Below are positions 8,328-17,317 of a DNA stretch of 64,000 nt, piece by piece (the first letter of the stretch is position 1; each line of letters begins with the position of its first letter). Source of the DNA: CALGTL01 sp963579135 (GTDB taxonomy: Bacteria; Chloroflexota; Dehalococcoidia; Lucifugimonadales; Australimonadaceae); assembly GCA_963579135.1 (NCBI GenBank), contig CAUZFB010000001.1, positions 1-64,000 on the forward strand, given 5' to 3'. The notes under the pieces were generated by a model that made no database searches, was not told the origin of the DNA, and saw only the letters and a program-made list of their open reading frames with translations. Position numbers and translations under genes: made by a program.

Positions 8328-9233
8328 CTAGAAACGGAGCGTGACGACGCCACCGACGATAAGTAGCGTGGCGACGACTTTGAGACCAATGGTGTCTCTA
8401 TCCATGGGCTCGTGGAGGACGTTCCAGTAGCGGGTGCTGAGGGCCAGGCTGAGGGTGAGAATGGCCAGCGGGCGCACGGCGGCGACGGTGGTGACCAGCG
8501 ATACGGAGCCGACGGATAGGGCGTAGACGAAGATCAACGCGGCGGCGGGTGCCATGATGCCTTCGGCGACGAGCATGAGACCTACGGTGCGCCGGTTCTG
8601 TAGTGCGGCGATGAGCGGCCTGATGTGGCGCGGGCGCGCAGAGAGCGCGAGTACGCCGACGCCCATGCCCAGCGCACGCAAGCCCTGGGTCGCACCAACG
8701 TTCAATCTATCAGTCGCTTCGTCGCTGACGATGAACGCCCATCCCAGGGCGAAGGCGGCGAGCAGCAGGACCACGAACGCTCTGCCGTGAGCGATGCGGT
8801 AGCGGCCGTCCACCTTTCGCAGGTTGATCATTACGGCCCCACCCACGACTACGAGGATCCCGGCCCATTGGGTAGCGGAGACGATGTCGTCGAAGAGCAC
8901 CACCGCAATAACGGCAGTGATGACAGGCGTGATGGATTGCGTCGGGGCGGCACGAGATACCTCTTCGATGCTGAGGCCGTAGAAGAACAGGGAGAGACCG
9001 ACGGCCCACAGTAAGCCGCTGGCGAGTGCCCAGAGGACGCCTTCGCCGCTTTCGAAACCCACTGTGGGGATGACGAACGCGAAGAAGACCGCTGCGATGG
9101 GGAATTGCAGGAAACCGAAGGCGATGGAGAAGGTGTGGTAGCTGGGAAAGAAGCTGCCCACCAGCCGCTTGTCGAGGATCGACACCACGGAAAACAGTAG
9201 GGTGCTGATCAAAGCACCGGCGAACCAATTCAT
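8328..9233 (-). CDS. EamA/DMT-family transporter, 301 aa
   Basis: About ten hydrophobic helices in two EamA-type repeats, the drug/metabolite transporter fold. The N-terminal helix begins MNWFAGALISTLLFSVVSIL. GGAG lies 11 nt before the ATG. Its 3' end lies 3 bp from the convergent cofE stop. Substrate unknown. Confidence 0.82.
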   Translation of the reverse strand: MNWFAGALISTLLFSVVSILDKRLVGSFFPSYHTFSIAFGFLQFPIAAVFFAFVIPTVGFESGEGVLWALASGLLWAVGLSLFFYGLSIEEVSRAAPTQSITPVITAVIAVVLFDDIVSATQWAGILVVVGGAVMINLRKVDGRYRIAHGRAFVVLLLAAFALGWAFIVSDEATDRLNVGATQGLRALGMGVGVLALSARPRHIRPLIAALQNRRTVGLMLVAEGIMAPAAALIFVYALSVGSVSLVTTVAAVRPLAILTLSLALSTRYWNVLHEPMDRDTIGLKVVATLLIVGGVVTLRF

Positions 9234-9429
9234 AAGGCGGGGGTCTCCGTAAGCGCCCCGGCGGGCGCTGCGGCCATGCTTGCATCACGACCTGGTGCTG
9301 TCAATGAGGCACTCGAGTGCACGCGGGCGCTCCATTGCGACGCTGAGTCCACCTGGTCTGAGAAGGACGCGCTAGCGCCGGTTCCCCTGCTAGACTGGGC
9401 GCCGCTATCAAGACCTGCGAGGTTGCGCC

Positions 9430-10836
9430 TTGACCACACAAAAGAAGAAGCCAACGACCCTCGGTGAACTGAAGAAGAGCGGATATCAGTCCATCCCCGT
9501 GCGGGAGGAGTTGCGCCGCAATTTGATCACCAAAATGGGCTCCCATGAGCCATTATTCCCGGGCATTCTCGGCTACGACGACTCGGTGATTCCCCAGCTG
9601 GAGAACGCAATCCTCGCGGGTCAGGACATCATCCTCCTGGGCGAGCGCGGACAAGCCAAATCCCGCCTCATCCGAGCGTTGGTGGACCTGCTGGATACGG
9701 AGATCCCGATCATCGAAGGCAGTGAGGTCAACGATGATCCGCTCGAGCCGATCTCCCGCTACGGCAAAGATATGGTGGAGGAAAAGGGCGACGAGACTCC
9801 AGTGGTGTGGGTTGGCAGCGACCACCGGTATGGAGAGAAGCTGGCGACGCCTGACATTTCGATAGCCGACCTGATTGGGGACGTGGACCCGATCCGTATC
9901 GCTGAGGGTCGCTACCTCTCCGACGAGCTAGCGATCCACTACGGGCTGATCCCCCGCACGAACCGTGGGTTGTTCTGCATCAACGAGCTCCCAGATCTGG
10001 CGGAGCGCATCCAGGTGGGCCTTTTCAATCTGATGGAAGAACGCGACGTTCAAATCAAGGGTTACCGGGTACGGCTGCCATTGGACATGATCGTGGTGGC
10101 CAGCGCCAACCCGGAGGACTACACCAATCGTGGGCGGATAATCACTCCATTGAAAGACCGATACGGCTCGCAGATCCGGACGCACTACCCACGTGAGTCC
10201 AGCCTCGAAATAGCGATCATGGAAGCGGAGCGCACGCGGTTTCCGGACACCGAGGAGCGCATCGCCGTGCCACAGTACATGAAAGAGATTGTTGCGGAGT
10301 ACACGACGCTGGCCCGCAAGCACCCAGAGATCAACCAGCGCTCAGGCGTCAGCGTCCGGGTTTCGATCGCCAACTACGAGACGATCGTTGCCAACTCGCT
10401 GCGCCGCGCCCTGTACCAGGGCGAGGAGCACGCGGTGCCGCGGCTGACCGACCTGCCCTACATGATCGCGTCCACCTTGGGCAAGATCGAGATGGAGACC
10501 ATGGAGGATGGGCGGGAGACAAAGATCCACGATGACCTGGTCAAACGCTCAGTGCTGAACATCTTCGATCGCTACTTCGCGGCATCGGACTTCGAGAGCA
10601 TCGTCACGGCGTTCGAGCAGGGCACGACAGTTGACACGGGTGCGGAGCTGCCGGCTAAGCGCTACGTGGACGAAGTCACGAAGTTCGAGGGCTTCGGAAG
10701 CGCTCTCAATAGGCTGGGCGTGGCGGAAGACGGACCGGCGATCGCGTCGGCGATGGAATTCGTTCTCGAAGGGTTGCATCTGAACCGTCGATTGAACCGT
10801 GATCTCGTAGAGGGCGGCTTCCGCTACCACGTTTAG
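9430..10836 (+). CDS. AAA+ ATPase of the magnesium-chelatase ChlI/MoxR type, 468 aa
   Basis: AAA+ module with Walker A GERGQAKS (71-78), Walker B LFCINE (181-186) and sensor 1 ASANPEDYTNRG (Asn 227). Members couple ATP hydrolysis to remodelling of a partner carrying a VWA/MIDAS domain (as in BchI-BchD or MoxR-VWA pairs). No VWA gene is adjacent; trxB follows after 97 bp. No other chlorophyll or cobaltochelatase gene is present, so a role in pigment synthesis should not be assumed. Start is TTG at 9430 with GAGG 8 nt upstream. Confidence 0.85.
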   Translation: MTTQKKKPTTLGELKKSGYQSIPVREELRRNLITKMGSHEPLFPGILGYDDSVIPQLENAILAGQDIILLGERGQAKSRLIRALVDLLDTEIPIIEGSEVNDDPLEPISRYGKDMVEEKGDETPVVWVGSDHRYGEKLATPDISIADLIGDVDPIRIAEGRYLSDELAIHYGLIPRTNRGLFCINELPDLAERIQVGLFNLMEERDVQIKGYRVRLPLDMIVVASANPEDYTNRGRIITPLKDRYGSQIRTHYPRESSLEIAIMEAERTRFPDTEERIAVPQYMKEIVAEYTTLARKHPEINQRSGVSVRVSIANYETIVANSLRRALYQGEEHAVPRLTDLPYMIASTLGKIEMETMEDGRETKIHDDLVKRSVLNIFDRYFAASDFESIVTAFEQGTTVDTGAELPAKRYVDEVTKFEGFGSALNRLGVAEDGPAIASAMEFVLEGLHLNRRLNRDLVEGGFRYHV

Positions 10837-10933
10837 GGAAGTATCCGCTGTGGACAGAACTATATCTAAGATTGTGAAGCGCGGCTAAAGATCAACACGC
10901 CGCACCGCATCCCAAGGGAGGGCTTAACTACCG

Positions 10934-11860
10934 ATGGCAGAAGAAGCGAAATATGACGTCGTAATCGTAGGAGGGGGGGCCGCCGGCCTGGCCGCATCCA
11001 TCTACGCTGTCCGCGCAATGATGAAGACGCTGGTGATCGAGCGCCAGGCGATCGGCGGTCAGATCCTGTACACGGGCGACATCGAGAACTACCCGGGGTT
11101 CCCGGAGCCTATCGGAGGGCCCGAACTCGCTATGCTGTACGAGAAGCAGGCGCTCCGCTTCGGTGTAGAGTTCGTCTACGACACGATAATCCACCTAGAT
11201 CTTGATGGCCCGATCAAAAAGGTCATCGGCGAAGAGGCTGAGTACACCGCCAAGACGGTGATCATCACGTCGGGTGGTGAGCACAACAAACTTGAAGTGC
11301 CCGGCGAAGAAGAGTTCGCAGGACGCGGGGTGTCCTACTGCGCGACGTGTGATGGAAATTTCTTCCGCGATCAGGACGTGACGGTCGTAGGTGGGGGTGA
11401 CGCGGCGATGGACGAGGGGCTCTACCTAACGCGCATGACGAACAGCGTGACGGTTGTACACCGGCGGGAGGAACTGCGGGCCAGCAAGATCCTTCAAAAG
11501 CGCGCGTTCGAGAACCCAAAGATGAGCTTCGTGTGGAATAGCGCGATCAAGGAGATTAAGGGCAACGGCGATGTGAAGAGCATCGTGCTAGAGGACCTCA
11601 AGACCGGCGAGGTCTCGGAGCGGGAAACGAACGGGGTATTCGTCTACATCGGTTTCCACCCCATCAACGAGTTCATGATCGGGGCGGTCGATCTAGACGG
11701 GGCTGGCCACGTGGTCACGGACATCCAGATGCAGGCGAGTGTGCCGGGCGTGTTCGCGGCAGGCGACGTGCGGACGTTCTCCGACCGACAGCTTGCCAAC
11801 GCGGTGGGCGATGGTGTGGCGGCGGCGCTGTCCGCGTACCGCTACATCAGCGAAGGATAG
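10934..11860 (+). CDS. trxB: Thioredoxin-disulfide reductase, 308 aa
   Basis: NAD(P)H-dependent flavoenzyme that reduces thioredoxin. FAD-binding GGGAAG at 13-18, redox pair CATC (C136, C139), second dinucleotide motif GGGDAAMDEG (153-162) followed by HRREELRAS, which fits the NADPH 2'-phosphate site, and the C-terminal GVFAAGDVR. Length is standard. It probably supplies electrons to thiol proteins, possibly including the selenocysteine oxidoreductase at 38162-38917. A terminator follows directly. Confidence 0.95.
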   Translation: MAEEAKYDVVIVGGGAAGLAASIYAVRAMMKTLVIERQAIGGQILYTGDIENYPGFPEPIGGPELAMLYEKQALRFGVEFVYDTIIHLDLDGPIKKVIGEEAEYTAKTVIITSGGEHNKLEVPGEEEFAGRGVSYCATCDGNFFRDQDVTVVGGGDAAMDEGLYLTRMTNSVTVVHRREELRASKILQKRAFENPKMSFVWNSAIKEIKGNGDVKSIVLEDLKTGEVSERETNGVFVYIGFHPINEFMIGAVDLDGAGHVVTDIQMQASVPGVFAAGDVRTFSDRQLANAVGDGVAAALSAYRYISEG

Positions 11861-11895
11861 TCGACGCACGTCCGGATACGAGTTAGGGCATAGTG

Positions 11896-11929
11896 AAAGG
11901 GGCCTCGGAGGATTCCGTGGCCCTTTTTT
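11896..11929 (+). terminator. Rho-independent terminator after trxB
   Basis: A 9-bp stem (AAAGGGGCC with GGCCCTTTT, one G-T pair) encloses an inner 4-bp stem CGGA/TCCG and is followed by a six-T run. Confidence 0.8.
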
Positions 11930-12036
11930 GACACGCGTTTCGCGGTTCCCTACTCTCATGAGCAGGCCGGCCTGGACGTTTCAGGCTATGCATATTGGCC
12001 TGGGCATCCACTTCAAGCGACTACGGAGATACACCT

Positions 12037-13062
12037 ATGACCCTCGGATGGGCAATCGTTAGCACAGGACGCCACCCTGATACCAAAATGGCACCCGCTA
12101 TCAACGCTGCGACTGACGCGGCGATTACGGCGGTGGTGAGTCGCGACCAAGGCCGCGCGCACGCGTTCGCGGTCAAACACGGCGCGGCGGCCGCATACGA
12201 CGACGTGGATGCGATGCTCGCCGATCCGGCGGTGGACGTGGTTTACGTGGCATCGCCGAACGCGCTACACCGCGAGCATACATTGAAGGCGGCGGCAGCA
12301 GGCAAGCACGTGCTGGTGGAGAAACCCATGGCGCTAGCGGTGGAGGACTGTCAGTCGATGATTGATATGTGCGCGAGCGCTGGGGTGAAGCTTGGAGTGG
12401 GGTTCCACCTTCGCACGCATCCAGGCCACCAGCGCGTGCGTGATCTTGTGGCGGCTGGCGGACTAGGTGAAATCTCGCTGACGACGGTGAATTGGGGCCG
12501 TGGCACGCGGGGGCAGACCAAGCCTCCGCCGCGTGCGGATCTGCAGGCCTGGTGGGATGATCCTGCGATGGTCGGCGCGGGCGCGTTCATGGCCACAGGC
12601 GTGCACTGCGCCGACATCATGCGCTACGTGCTTGGTCGTGAGGTCACGGAGGTGACTGCGCTGTCCGACGCAACGACTGACGCACCGTTGGAAGAATTAT
12701 TGGTCATGGCGCTGCGATTCGACGACGGGTCGCTGGGGACTGTGATGACCGGCCGTCGCACCCCTGATTACAAGGCGAACGAGGTGATGGTCTACGGCAG
12801 CGAGGGAAGAGCAGGGGTCCACGAGAGCGTCAGCATGGTGCTGGAAGGCGAGTTGGAGATCAGCACCAGCGCCTCTGAGACAAGCGAGTCGTACGAGAAC
12901 GACCCGATAGCGCTCTATACGTGGCAGGTGAACGCATTCAACGCAGCGGTGGCGGGCGGCGGTGAGCCAGCGGCATCTGGAGTGGATGGCTTGCGCGCAG
13001 CGCAGATTACGCTGGCGATGGTGGAATCGGCACGCACGGGGCGACGGGTGGATATCCGGTAG
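12037..13062 (+). CDS. Gfo/Idh/MocA family oxidoreductase, 341 aa
   Basis: NAD(P)-dependent sugar/inositol dehydrogenase family. N-terminal Rossmann fold, then VDVVYVASPNALH, and the catalytic EKP motif in HVLVEKPMAL; GVHCADIMRYVLG carries the family's conserved downstream His/Asp. The ATG at 12037 has GGAG about 8 nt upstream; the longer frame from 11995 does not. Substrate unknown. It ends at a strong bidirectional terminator shared with the IscA-like gene. Confidence 0.88.
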   Translation: MTLGWAIVSTGRHPDTKMAPAINAATDAAITAVVSRDQGRAHAFAVKHGAAAAYDDVDAMLADPAVDVVYVASPNALHREHTLKAAAAGKHVLVEKPMALAVEDCQSMIDMCASAGVKLGVGFHLRTHPGHQRVRDLVAAGGLGEISLTTVNWGRGTRGQTKPPPRADLQAWWDDPAMVGAGAFMATGVHCADIMRYVLGREVTEVTALSDATTDAPLEELLVMALRFDDGSLGTVMTGRRTPDYKANEVMVYGSEGRAGVHESVSMVLEGELEISTSASETSESYENDPIALYTWQVNAFNAAVAGGGEPAASGVDGLRAAQITLAMVESARTGRRVDIR

Positions 13063-13096
13063 CACACGCCTGAACGCAGGCAAAGAAGACAAAAAT

Positions 13097-13124
13097 AAAG
13101 AGGCGCCCCTATGGGCGCCTCTTT
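13097..13124. terminator. Bidirectional terminator
   Basis: Perfect 12-bp inverted repeat AAAGAGGCGCCC/GGGCGCCTCTTT with loop CTAT, placed between two convergent genes; A- and T-rich flanks serve both directions. Confidence 0.85.
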
Positions 13125-13146
13125 ACGGTTCCAATATCAAGGCCTA

Positions 13147-13503
13147 TTAGCCGCCGCACCCGCAGTTGCCACCGCAAGCACAACCGCCACCGCTACCACA
13201 ACTGCCACCGCCAGCCATTGCAATATTGGGATTCGTGATAACGAATCCGCTACGCATGAGGCTTTCGGTGTAGTCGATTTCCGCACCATCCAAGAGAGGT
13301 GCGCTGTCGACATCAGCAATCACTCGGACGCCGACGTCGTGTAGAACCAGGTCGTCCTCAGCGAGGCCTTCCTCAAGCGCCAGCATGTACTGGGCTCCGC
13401 CACCCTGGGGAACCACAATCACGCGAAGGGCTCCTTCTGGCTGACCTTCTTCGTCAAGAATTTCCTTGAGTTTCACTGCTGCCATATCGCTAACGGTAAT
13501 CAT
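13147..13503 (-). CDS. IscA/HesB-like iron-sulfur protein with Cys-Gly-rich tail, 118 aa
   Basis: A-type Fe-S carrier fold (MITVSDMAAVKLKEIL, ALRVIVV, ITNPNIA). The canonical first cysteine is absent: the family GGGCSG segment reads PQGGGAQY here. All five Cys are in a terminal Gly-rich tail ending CACGGNCGCGG, so the usual three-Cys site is altered. AAGGAG stands 5 nt before the ATG at 13503. It may still carry a cluster through the tail, or bind another metal. No isc/suf genes are adjacent. Confidence 0.78.
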   Translation of the reverse strand: MITVSDMAAVKLKEILDEEGQPEGALRVIVVPQGGGAQYMLALEEGLAEDDLVLHDVGVRVIADVDSAPLLDGAEIDYTESLMRSGFVITNPNIAMAGGGSCGSGGGCACGGNCGCGG

Positions 13504-13753
13504 GCGCGCTCCTTGGCATCCGTCGCCACTGTATGCCGTCAGAATACTGTGCCCTCTGGCCAAGGTCAATAGGACGAGATCTTAAATCCCAACCCGCCGA
13601 CCGTGTTGCGTCTACCACGGCTATGGGTTCCCAGCGGCGGCGCAAGTCGCCTCATGGAGACCAACAAATTGCGATTTCCCTAGCACCGTACCTTGATGTG
13701 CGCCGCATCGCGAACTATACTAACTTGTGCCATATTTCACGAAAGGAACAAAA

Positions 13754-14206
13754 ATGGATCTCGACGAACTCGACGATAAGTTGATATCGCTGCTGCAGGT
13801 CAACGGACGCGCATCGAATATCGAGCTGGCTAAGCAGGTAGGTGTTAGTGAGGGGACGATCAGACGACGATTCCGGAACCTGATCAAGGACGAGGTCATC
13901 CGGGTCGTCGCGATCCCTGACCCCGGGAAGATGGGCAGGGGCACGACTGCGGTCATCGCCCTGCAGGTAGAGCCCTCAGAGGTGGATCCGGTCGCGGCAA
14001 AACTGGCGGAGATTCCCGAGGTGCAGTACGTTTCTGTGACCACCGGCGCGTTTGACGTATTCCTGTGGGTTGCTCTCGGCTCGCCGGAGGAGCTGTCCAG
14101 TTTCCTCCGTTTGCAGGTCGGTGGTATCAGCGGCGTGCGTCGAACGGAGACGTTCGTGAACCTGTCGATCCGTAAAAACCCGGCAGGGCCGATAGCTGCG
14201 AAATAA
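13754..14206 (+). CDS. Lrp/AsnC-family transcriptional regulator, 150 aa
   Basis: N-terminal winged HTH (LDDKLISLLQVNGRAS, IELAKQVGVSEGTIRRR) and C-terminal RAM ligand-binding domain (VEPSEVDPVAAKLAEIP). Such proteins sense amino acids as octamers. AAAGGA lies 6 nt before the ATG at 13754; a GTG 27 nt upstream is in frame but less likely. A stand-alone RAM domain is encoded at 47382-47618, but nothing here links the two. Confidence 0.88.
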   Translation: MDLDELDDKLISLLQVNGRASNIELAKQVGVSEGTIRRRFRNLIKDEVIRVVAIPDPGKMGRGTTAVIALQVEPSEVDPVAAKLAEIPEVQYVSVTTGAFDVFLWVALGSPEELSSFLRLQVGGISGVRRTETFVNLSIRKNPAGPIAAK

Positions 14207-14322
14207 GAAGCAGTAGCGCTGCGTTTTCAACCACCAGTCTGTTTGGTACACTACGCGGCGCTCGACGCGACGCCAGGAAGGCACGCGGCTGAGCGTGAAA
14301 ATCGAGGGAGGTTTCACTGCGG

Positions 14323-14562
14323 ATGACCTACATAATCGTTTCCCCGTGCGTCGACCTTAAAGATGCAGCCTGTGTGGATGTCTGCCCTGTGGACTGCATC
14401 TACGAAGGTGAGAAGCAGTACTTCATTAACCCTGAAGAGTGCATCGACTGCGCGGCGTGTGAGCCGGTTTGCCCGGTGACCGCCATCTTCGCTGAGGATG
14501 CTGTTCCCGACGGTGAAAAAGAGTTCATAAAGCTCAACTACGACTTCGAGTATCCAAGCTAA
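14323..14562 (+). CDS. fdxA: Seven-iron type ferredoxin, 79 aa
   Basis: Bacterial ferredoxin with eight Cys: C9, C17, C21, C25, C40, C43, C46, C50. The spacing C-x7-C-x3-C and C-x2-C-x2-C-x3-C-P is that of FdxA-type proteins that hold one [3Fe-4S] and one [4Fe-4S] cluster. The opening MTYIIVSPCVDLKDAACVDV is close to the actinobacterial/thermophile form. It could feed electrons to the Rieske oxygenase or other redox enzymes, which is inference. A strong terminator follows. Confidence 0.93.
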   Translation: MTYIIVSPCVDLKDAACVDVCPVDCIYEGEKQYFINPEECIDCAACEPVCPVTAIFAEDAVPDGEKEFIKLNYDFEYPS

Positions 14563-14586
14563 CTCAAGTCCGATTTAGCTGGACGT

Positions 14587-14617
14587 AAAGCCAGCCGACC
14601 AATGGTCGGCTGGCTTT
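14587..14617. terminator. Bidirectional terminator between fdxA and hemQ
   Basis: Perfect 14-bp stem (AAAGCCAGCCGACC and its complement) with a 3-nt loop and a T run on the plus side; the genes on either side converge on it. Confidence 0.88.
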
Positions 14618-14648
14618 TGTTACCCGAATTTATTGGGCTAAGAGCCGG

Positions 14649-15344
14649 TTATCCGGCAAGACTGTCAAGCACTTGTTCGGTAGACCCCAACAGGCAGGTG
14701 AAGATTGGCACGTCGCGCTCGGTGTAGGGGCGTTGCTCCGCGGTACGCAGGTCCATGACCAGCTGTAGGAATCGCGCCGGGCTGTCGGTCTCGAAGCCGA
14801 GCACGAACTCCTGGTCGTCGAGCCCGTAGGAGTAGGTGGTGTGGATCTTCACCTCGGGGTACTTGTGCCCAACCTCGAAATGCTCGTTCATCATGCGCTG
14901 GCGCTCCTCCATGGAGAGCTGGTACCAACCGTGAGTCTTGATAAAGGGATAGACGAACAGGTAGGGACGTCCCATGGGCCGGATACGCGTACGGTTCTCT
15001 CCGCCTTCATGGTCGTGCTCGTCCAGATACAGGGAGTGGCGGGTCATGGCGAGGTAGGAGGTCGTAGTCTCAAGGTAGGTGCCGAGATGCGTCGCGGCAA
15101 GCTGCGTTGCTAGCATCTGTACGCGCTCGAGGTCAGCGCTCACCGTCCACACCATGATGTCCGCGTCAGCGCGCATGCCCATGAGGCTGTAGGTGCGTAA
15201 CATCATGCCGTCAGCGCCATCAAGGACCGCTGCCAGCTCTCTTTTGTCCTTGGAACGGACTTCTTGCGATAGCCGCCTCCACTCGGGGGCAACTTTGTAA
15301 AACGTATACTTGACTACCTGTGCGGTAGGTTGCTCAGCCATCAT
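14649..15344 (-). CDS. hemQ: Chlorite dismutase-family coproheme decarboxylase, 231 aa
   Basis: HemQ-type protein that makes heme b from coproheme in Gram-positive-type heme synthesis. The segment PYLFVYPFIKTHGWYQLS with Tyr132, and MMNEHFEVG with H155, a good candidate for the axial heme ligand, match the family. True chlorite dismutases need a distal Arg that I cannot confirm, so heme synthesis is preferred. The start at 15344 has GGAG 8 nt upstream. No other heme gene is adjacent. Confidence 0.87.
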   Translation of the reverse strand: MMAEQPTAQVVKYTFYKVAPEWRRLSQEVRSKDKRELAAVLDGADGMMLRTYSLMGMRADADIMVWTVSADLERVQMLATQLAATHLGTYLETTTSYLAMTRHSLYLDEHDHEGGENRTRIRPMGRPYLFVYPFIKTHGWYQLSMEERQRMMNEHFEVGHKYPEVKIHTTYSYGLDDQEFVLGFETDSPARFLQLVMDLRTAEQRPYTERDVPIFTCLLGSTEQVLDSLAG

Positions 15345-15397
15345 GATGAGGTCTCCGTGCTTGGGGTGAAACAACTCTATTCTAACGGGCTAACCCG

Positions 15398-15739
15398 CTA
15401 GCTGGCGTCGGTTGACTCGCGAGTGGGCCAGAGGGCCATGGCCGCCGCCGCCAAGAGCATCACGGCGCCGATAACGTAGAACCAGAATACAAAGATCAGG
15501 CCGACGACCGCTGAGGTAATCAGCAGGCCCGCGCCGAGCCGAAGTCGCGCGCGGGCGGTGATGGCGGCAGCAACGCCGACGAACGATGAGAGGATGGCGC
15601 CGACCGCTCGTGCGGTGAAAACGCCGGCTTCGTCTGCACCAGTGGAGACTCCCATGCCGCCGGTGAACAGCGCCATCATCGCTCCGACGAACGCCAAGGC
15701 TGCGCCGAAACCGCCAACCAACGCAACGATGATTCCCAC
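15398..15739 (-). CDS. Small four-helix membrane protein, 113 aa
   Basis: Four hydrophobic helices separated by a short polar loop (ARARLRLGAG), with Gly/Ala-rich helices. No specific family assigned; resembles small uncharacterised membrane proteins. Start is GTG at 15739 with AAGGAG 5 nt upstream. It lies 53 bp upstream of hemQ on the same strand and may share its promoter. Confidence 0.65.
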   Translation of the reverse strand: MGIIVALVGGFGAALAFVGAMMALFTGGMGVSTGADEAGVFTARAVGAILSSFVGVAAAITARARLRLGAGLLITSAVVGLIFVFWFYVIGAVMLLAAAAMALWPTRESTDAS

Positions 15740-16056
15740 GGATTCTCCTTACTACGATGAGCCTGCCAATAAGCAACGGGGTTGGGGGAGTTTACACTCC
15801 GGTCGAATCCGGACCGCAGCCTGATACATCTTCTTTTGTGACCGGAATCTGGGCGGAAGAGGTGCGAGGTGGATGGATATCAAGGGATACGGTCTACTGA
15901 CCACGGTGGCCGTCGGCGGCCTCGACGCGCGGCTTTCTGCGATTCCGGGTAGCCCCGTATCGCGACTGCTTCATCCATCCATCTGTGGGAAGCCGTGTGA
16001 GGTCGGGTTACGTAGCAGTTGATAGTTGGGGGTTCTAGACTGAGGAACAGGGGGCA
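15740..16056. other. Intergenic region
   Basis: 317 bp between divergent genes; must hold two promoters. No gene or stable hairpin found. Confidence 0.45.
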
Positions 16057-16686
16057 ATGACAACAACGTTAGACATGATCGAAAGCAGGCGAATGAGTTT
16101 CAAGAAGGCTGGCCTCACCGCTCTAGCGGTCACGGCGTCTGCCCTCCTTGCAGCGTGTGGCGGCGCGGCTGAGGAGGCCGCGGCAACCCCAACGTCTGCG
16201 GCCGGTTATGGGGACGCGCCTGCGGCATCAACGATCAATCTTGAAACGCCGGACCTCACCATCAGCGCGTATCAACGAGCGGACGTGCTAGGTGGCGAAG
16301 AGGTATTGCTGTCTGAGTTGGTTGGCCACGGCAAGCCGGTGGTGCTGAACTTCTGGGCGGCGCTCTGTCCGCCGTGCAGGGCTGAGATGCCCGACATCCA
16401 AGCCGTGTTTGAACAGCGAAGCGAGGACGTCATGATCGTCGGGGTCGACATCGGTCCGCAGCAGTTCCTGGGATCACGCGAGGATGGCAAGGAACTGCTA
16501 GCCGAACTCGCTATCAGCTACCCCGTAGGGACGACGTTCGATGACAACGTTGTTCGCGAATTTCGGGTGGTGGGCATGCCGACGACGTTTTTCATCAATG
16601 CGGACGGCAGCTTGCTGCGAGCGTGGAGCGGATTTCTGGACGAAGCGAAGTTCCACGAGTTCATCGACGACATGCTGGAAAACTAG
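16057..16686 (+). CDS. TlpA/ResA-like thioredoxin lipoprotein, 209 aa
   Basis: Exported thiol-disulfide protein. Lipobox LLAAC places the lipidated Cys at 34; a low-complexity Ala/Thr linker follows; the thioredoxin fold has active site W-x3-CPPC (C104, C107) and the cis-Pro segment GMPTTFF. Family members reduce apocytochrome c or other extracytoplasmic disulfides. An inner Met at 13 (MSFKKAG) would give a more typical signal peptide; both starts leave the mature protein unchanged. Confidence 0.88.
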   Translation: MTTTLDMIESRRMSFKKAGLTALAVTASALLAACGGAAEEAAATPTSAAGYGDAPAASTINLETPDLTISAYQRADVLGGEEVLLSELVGHGKPVVLNFWAALCPPCRAEMPDIQAVFEQRSEDVMIVGVDIGPQQFLGSREDGKELLAELAISYPVGTTFDDNVVREFRVVGMPTTFFINADGSLLRAWSGFLDEAKFHEFIDDMLEN

Positions 16687-16703
16687 CGTCAGGCCGGTTG
16701 ACG

Positions 16704-17267
16704 CTAGTCCGGTGCGCGGAAGCACCCGGTGACGTGGTCATTGACCATGCCCATGGACTGCATGTAGGCGTAGACGATGGTTGAGCCCACGAACTTGAAT
16801 CCGCGCTTCTTGAGGTCATTGGCCAGCGAGTCGGACTCCGGTGAGGTGGCGGGAATCATATCTCCGGTCAACGGTGAGGGGCGCGGCATCGGCTCGCCGC
16901 CGACGAAGCTCCAGAGGTAATCGGCGAAGGTACCGTCCTCCTGCTGGATCTCGAGGAAACGCTGGGCGTTGGTAATCATGGCTTTGAGCTTGAGGCGGTT
17001 GCGGATGATGCCCGGATTGCCCATCATTCGCTCTACCTCGGCGTCGCCATAGCCTGCGACCTGGACCGGGTTGAATCCTTCGAATTCTTTGTTGAACTCA
17101 GCGCGCTTGTGCAGCACCGTGCGCCAGGATAAGCCCGCCTGCGCCGCCTCTAGCGCCAGATACTCGAAGAGCACGCGGTCGTCCCGGGTGGGGACACCCC
17201 ACTCTTCGTCGTGGTACCGGATCATCAATTCATCGTTGGGCCAGGAACAGCGCTTCTTCTCAGCCAT
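16704..17267 (-). CDS. tag: DNA-3-methyladenine glycosylase I, 187 aa
   Basis: Base-excision repair enzyme that removes 3-methyladenine. The N-terminal C-x-W with later conserved pieces YHDEEWGVP, FEYLALEAAQAGLSW and a C-terminal HVTGCF matches the Tag family, including its Zn-binding Cys/His set. Starts at 17267; an upstream in-frame start at 17342 would overlap recO. Length is standard. Confidence 0.93.
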   Translation of the reverse strand: MAEKKRCSWPNDELMIRYHDEEWGVPTRDDRVLFEYLALEAAQAGLSWRTVLHKRAEFNKEFEGFNPVQVAGYGDAEVERMMGNPGIIRNRLKLKAMITNAQRFLEIQQEDGTFADYLWSFVGGEPMPRPSPLTGDMIPATSPESDSLANDLKKRGFKFVGSTIVYAYMQSMGMVNDHVTGCFRAPD

Positions 17268-17317
17268 GGGGTATTTGCCTCTCCGCAATGTGCGGGGTGG
17301 ATTGTAGACTACGGTCG

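Noticed and set aside
9430..10836. AAA+ ATPase as evidence of bacteriochlorophyll synthesis
   Set aside because: No other pigment gene is present, and MoxR/ChlI-type ATPases are widespread in non-photosynthetic bacteria.
13147..13149. IscA-like gene as a HesB-type selenoprotein extending past its stop
   Set aside because: The stop is TAA followed by TAG, not TGA, so no Sec read-through is possible.
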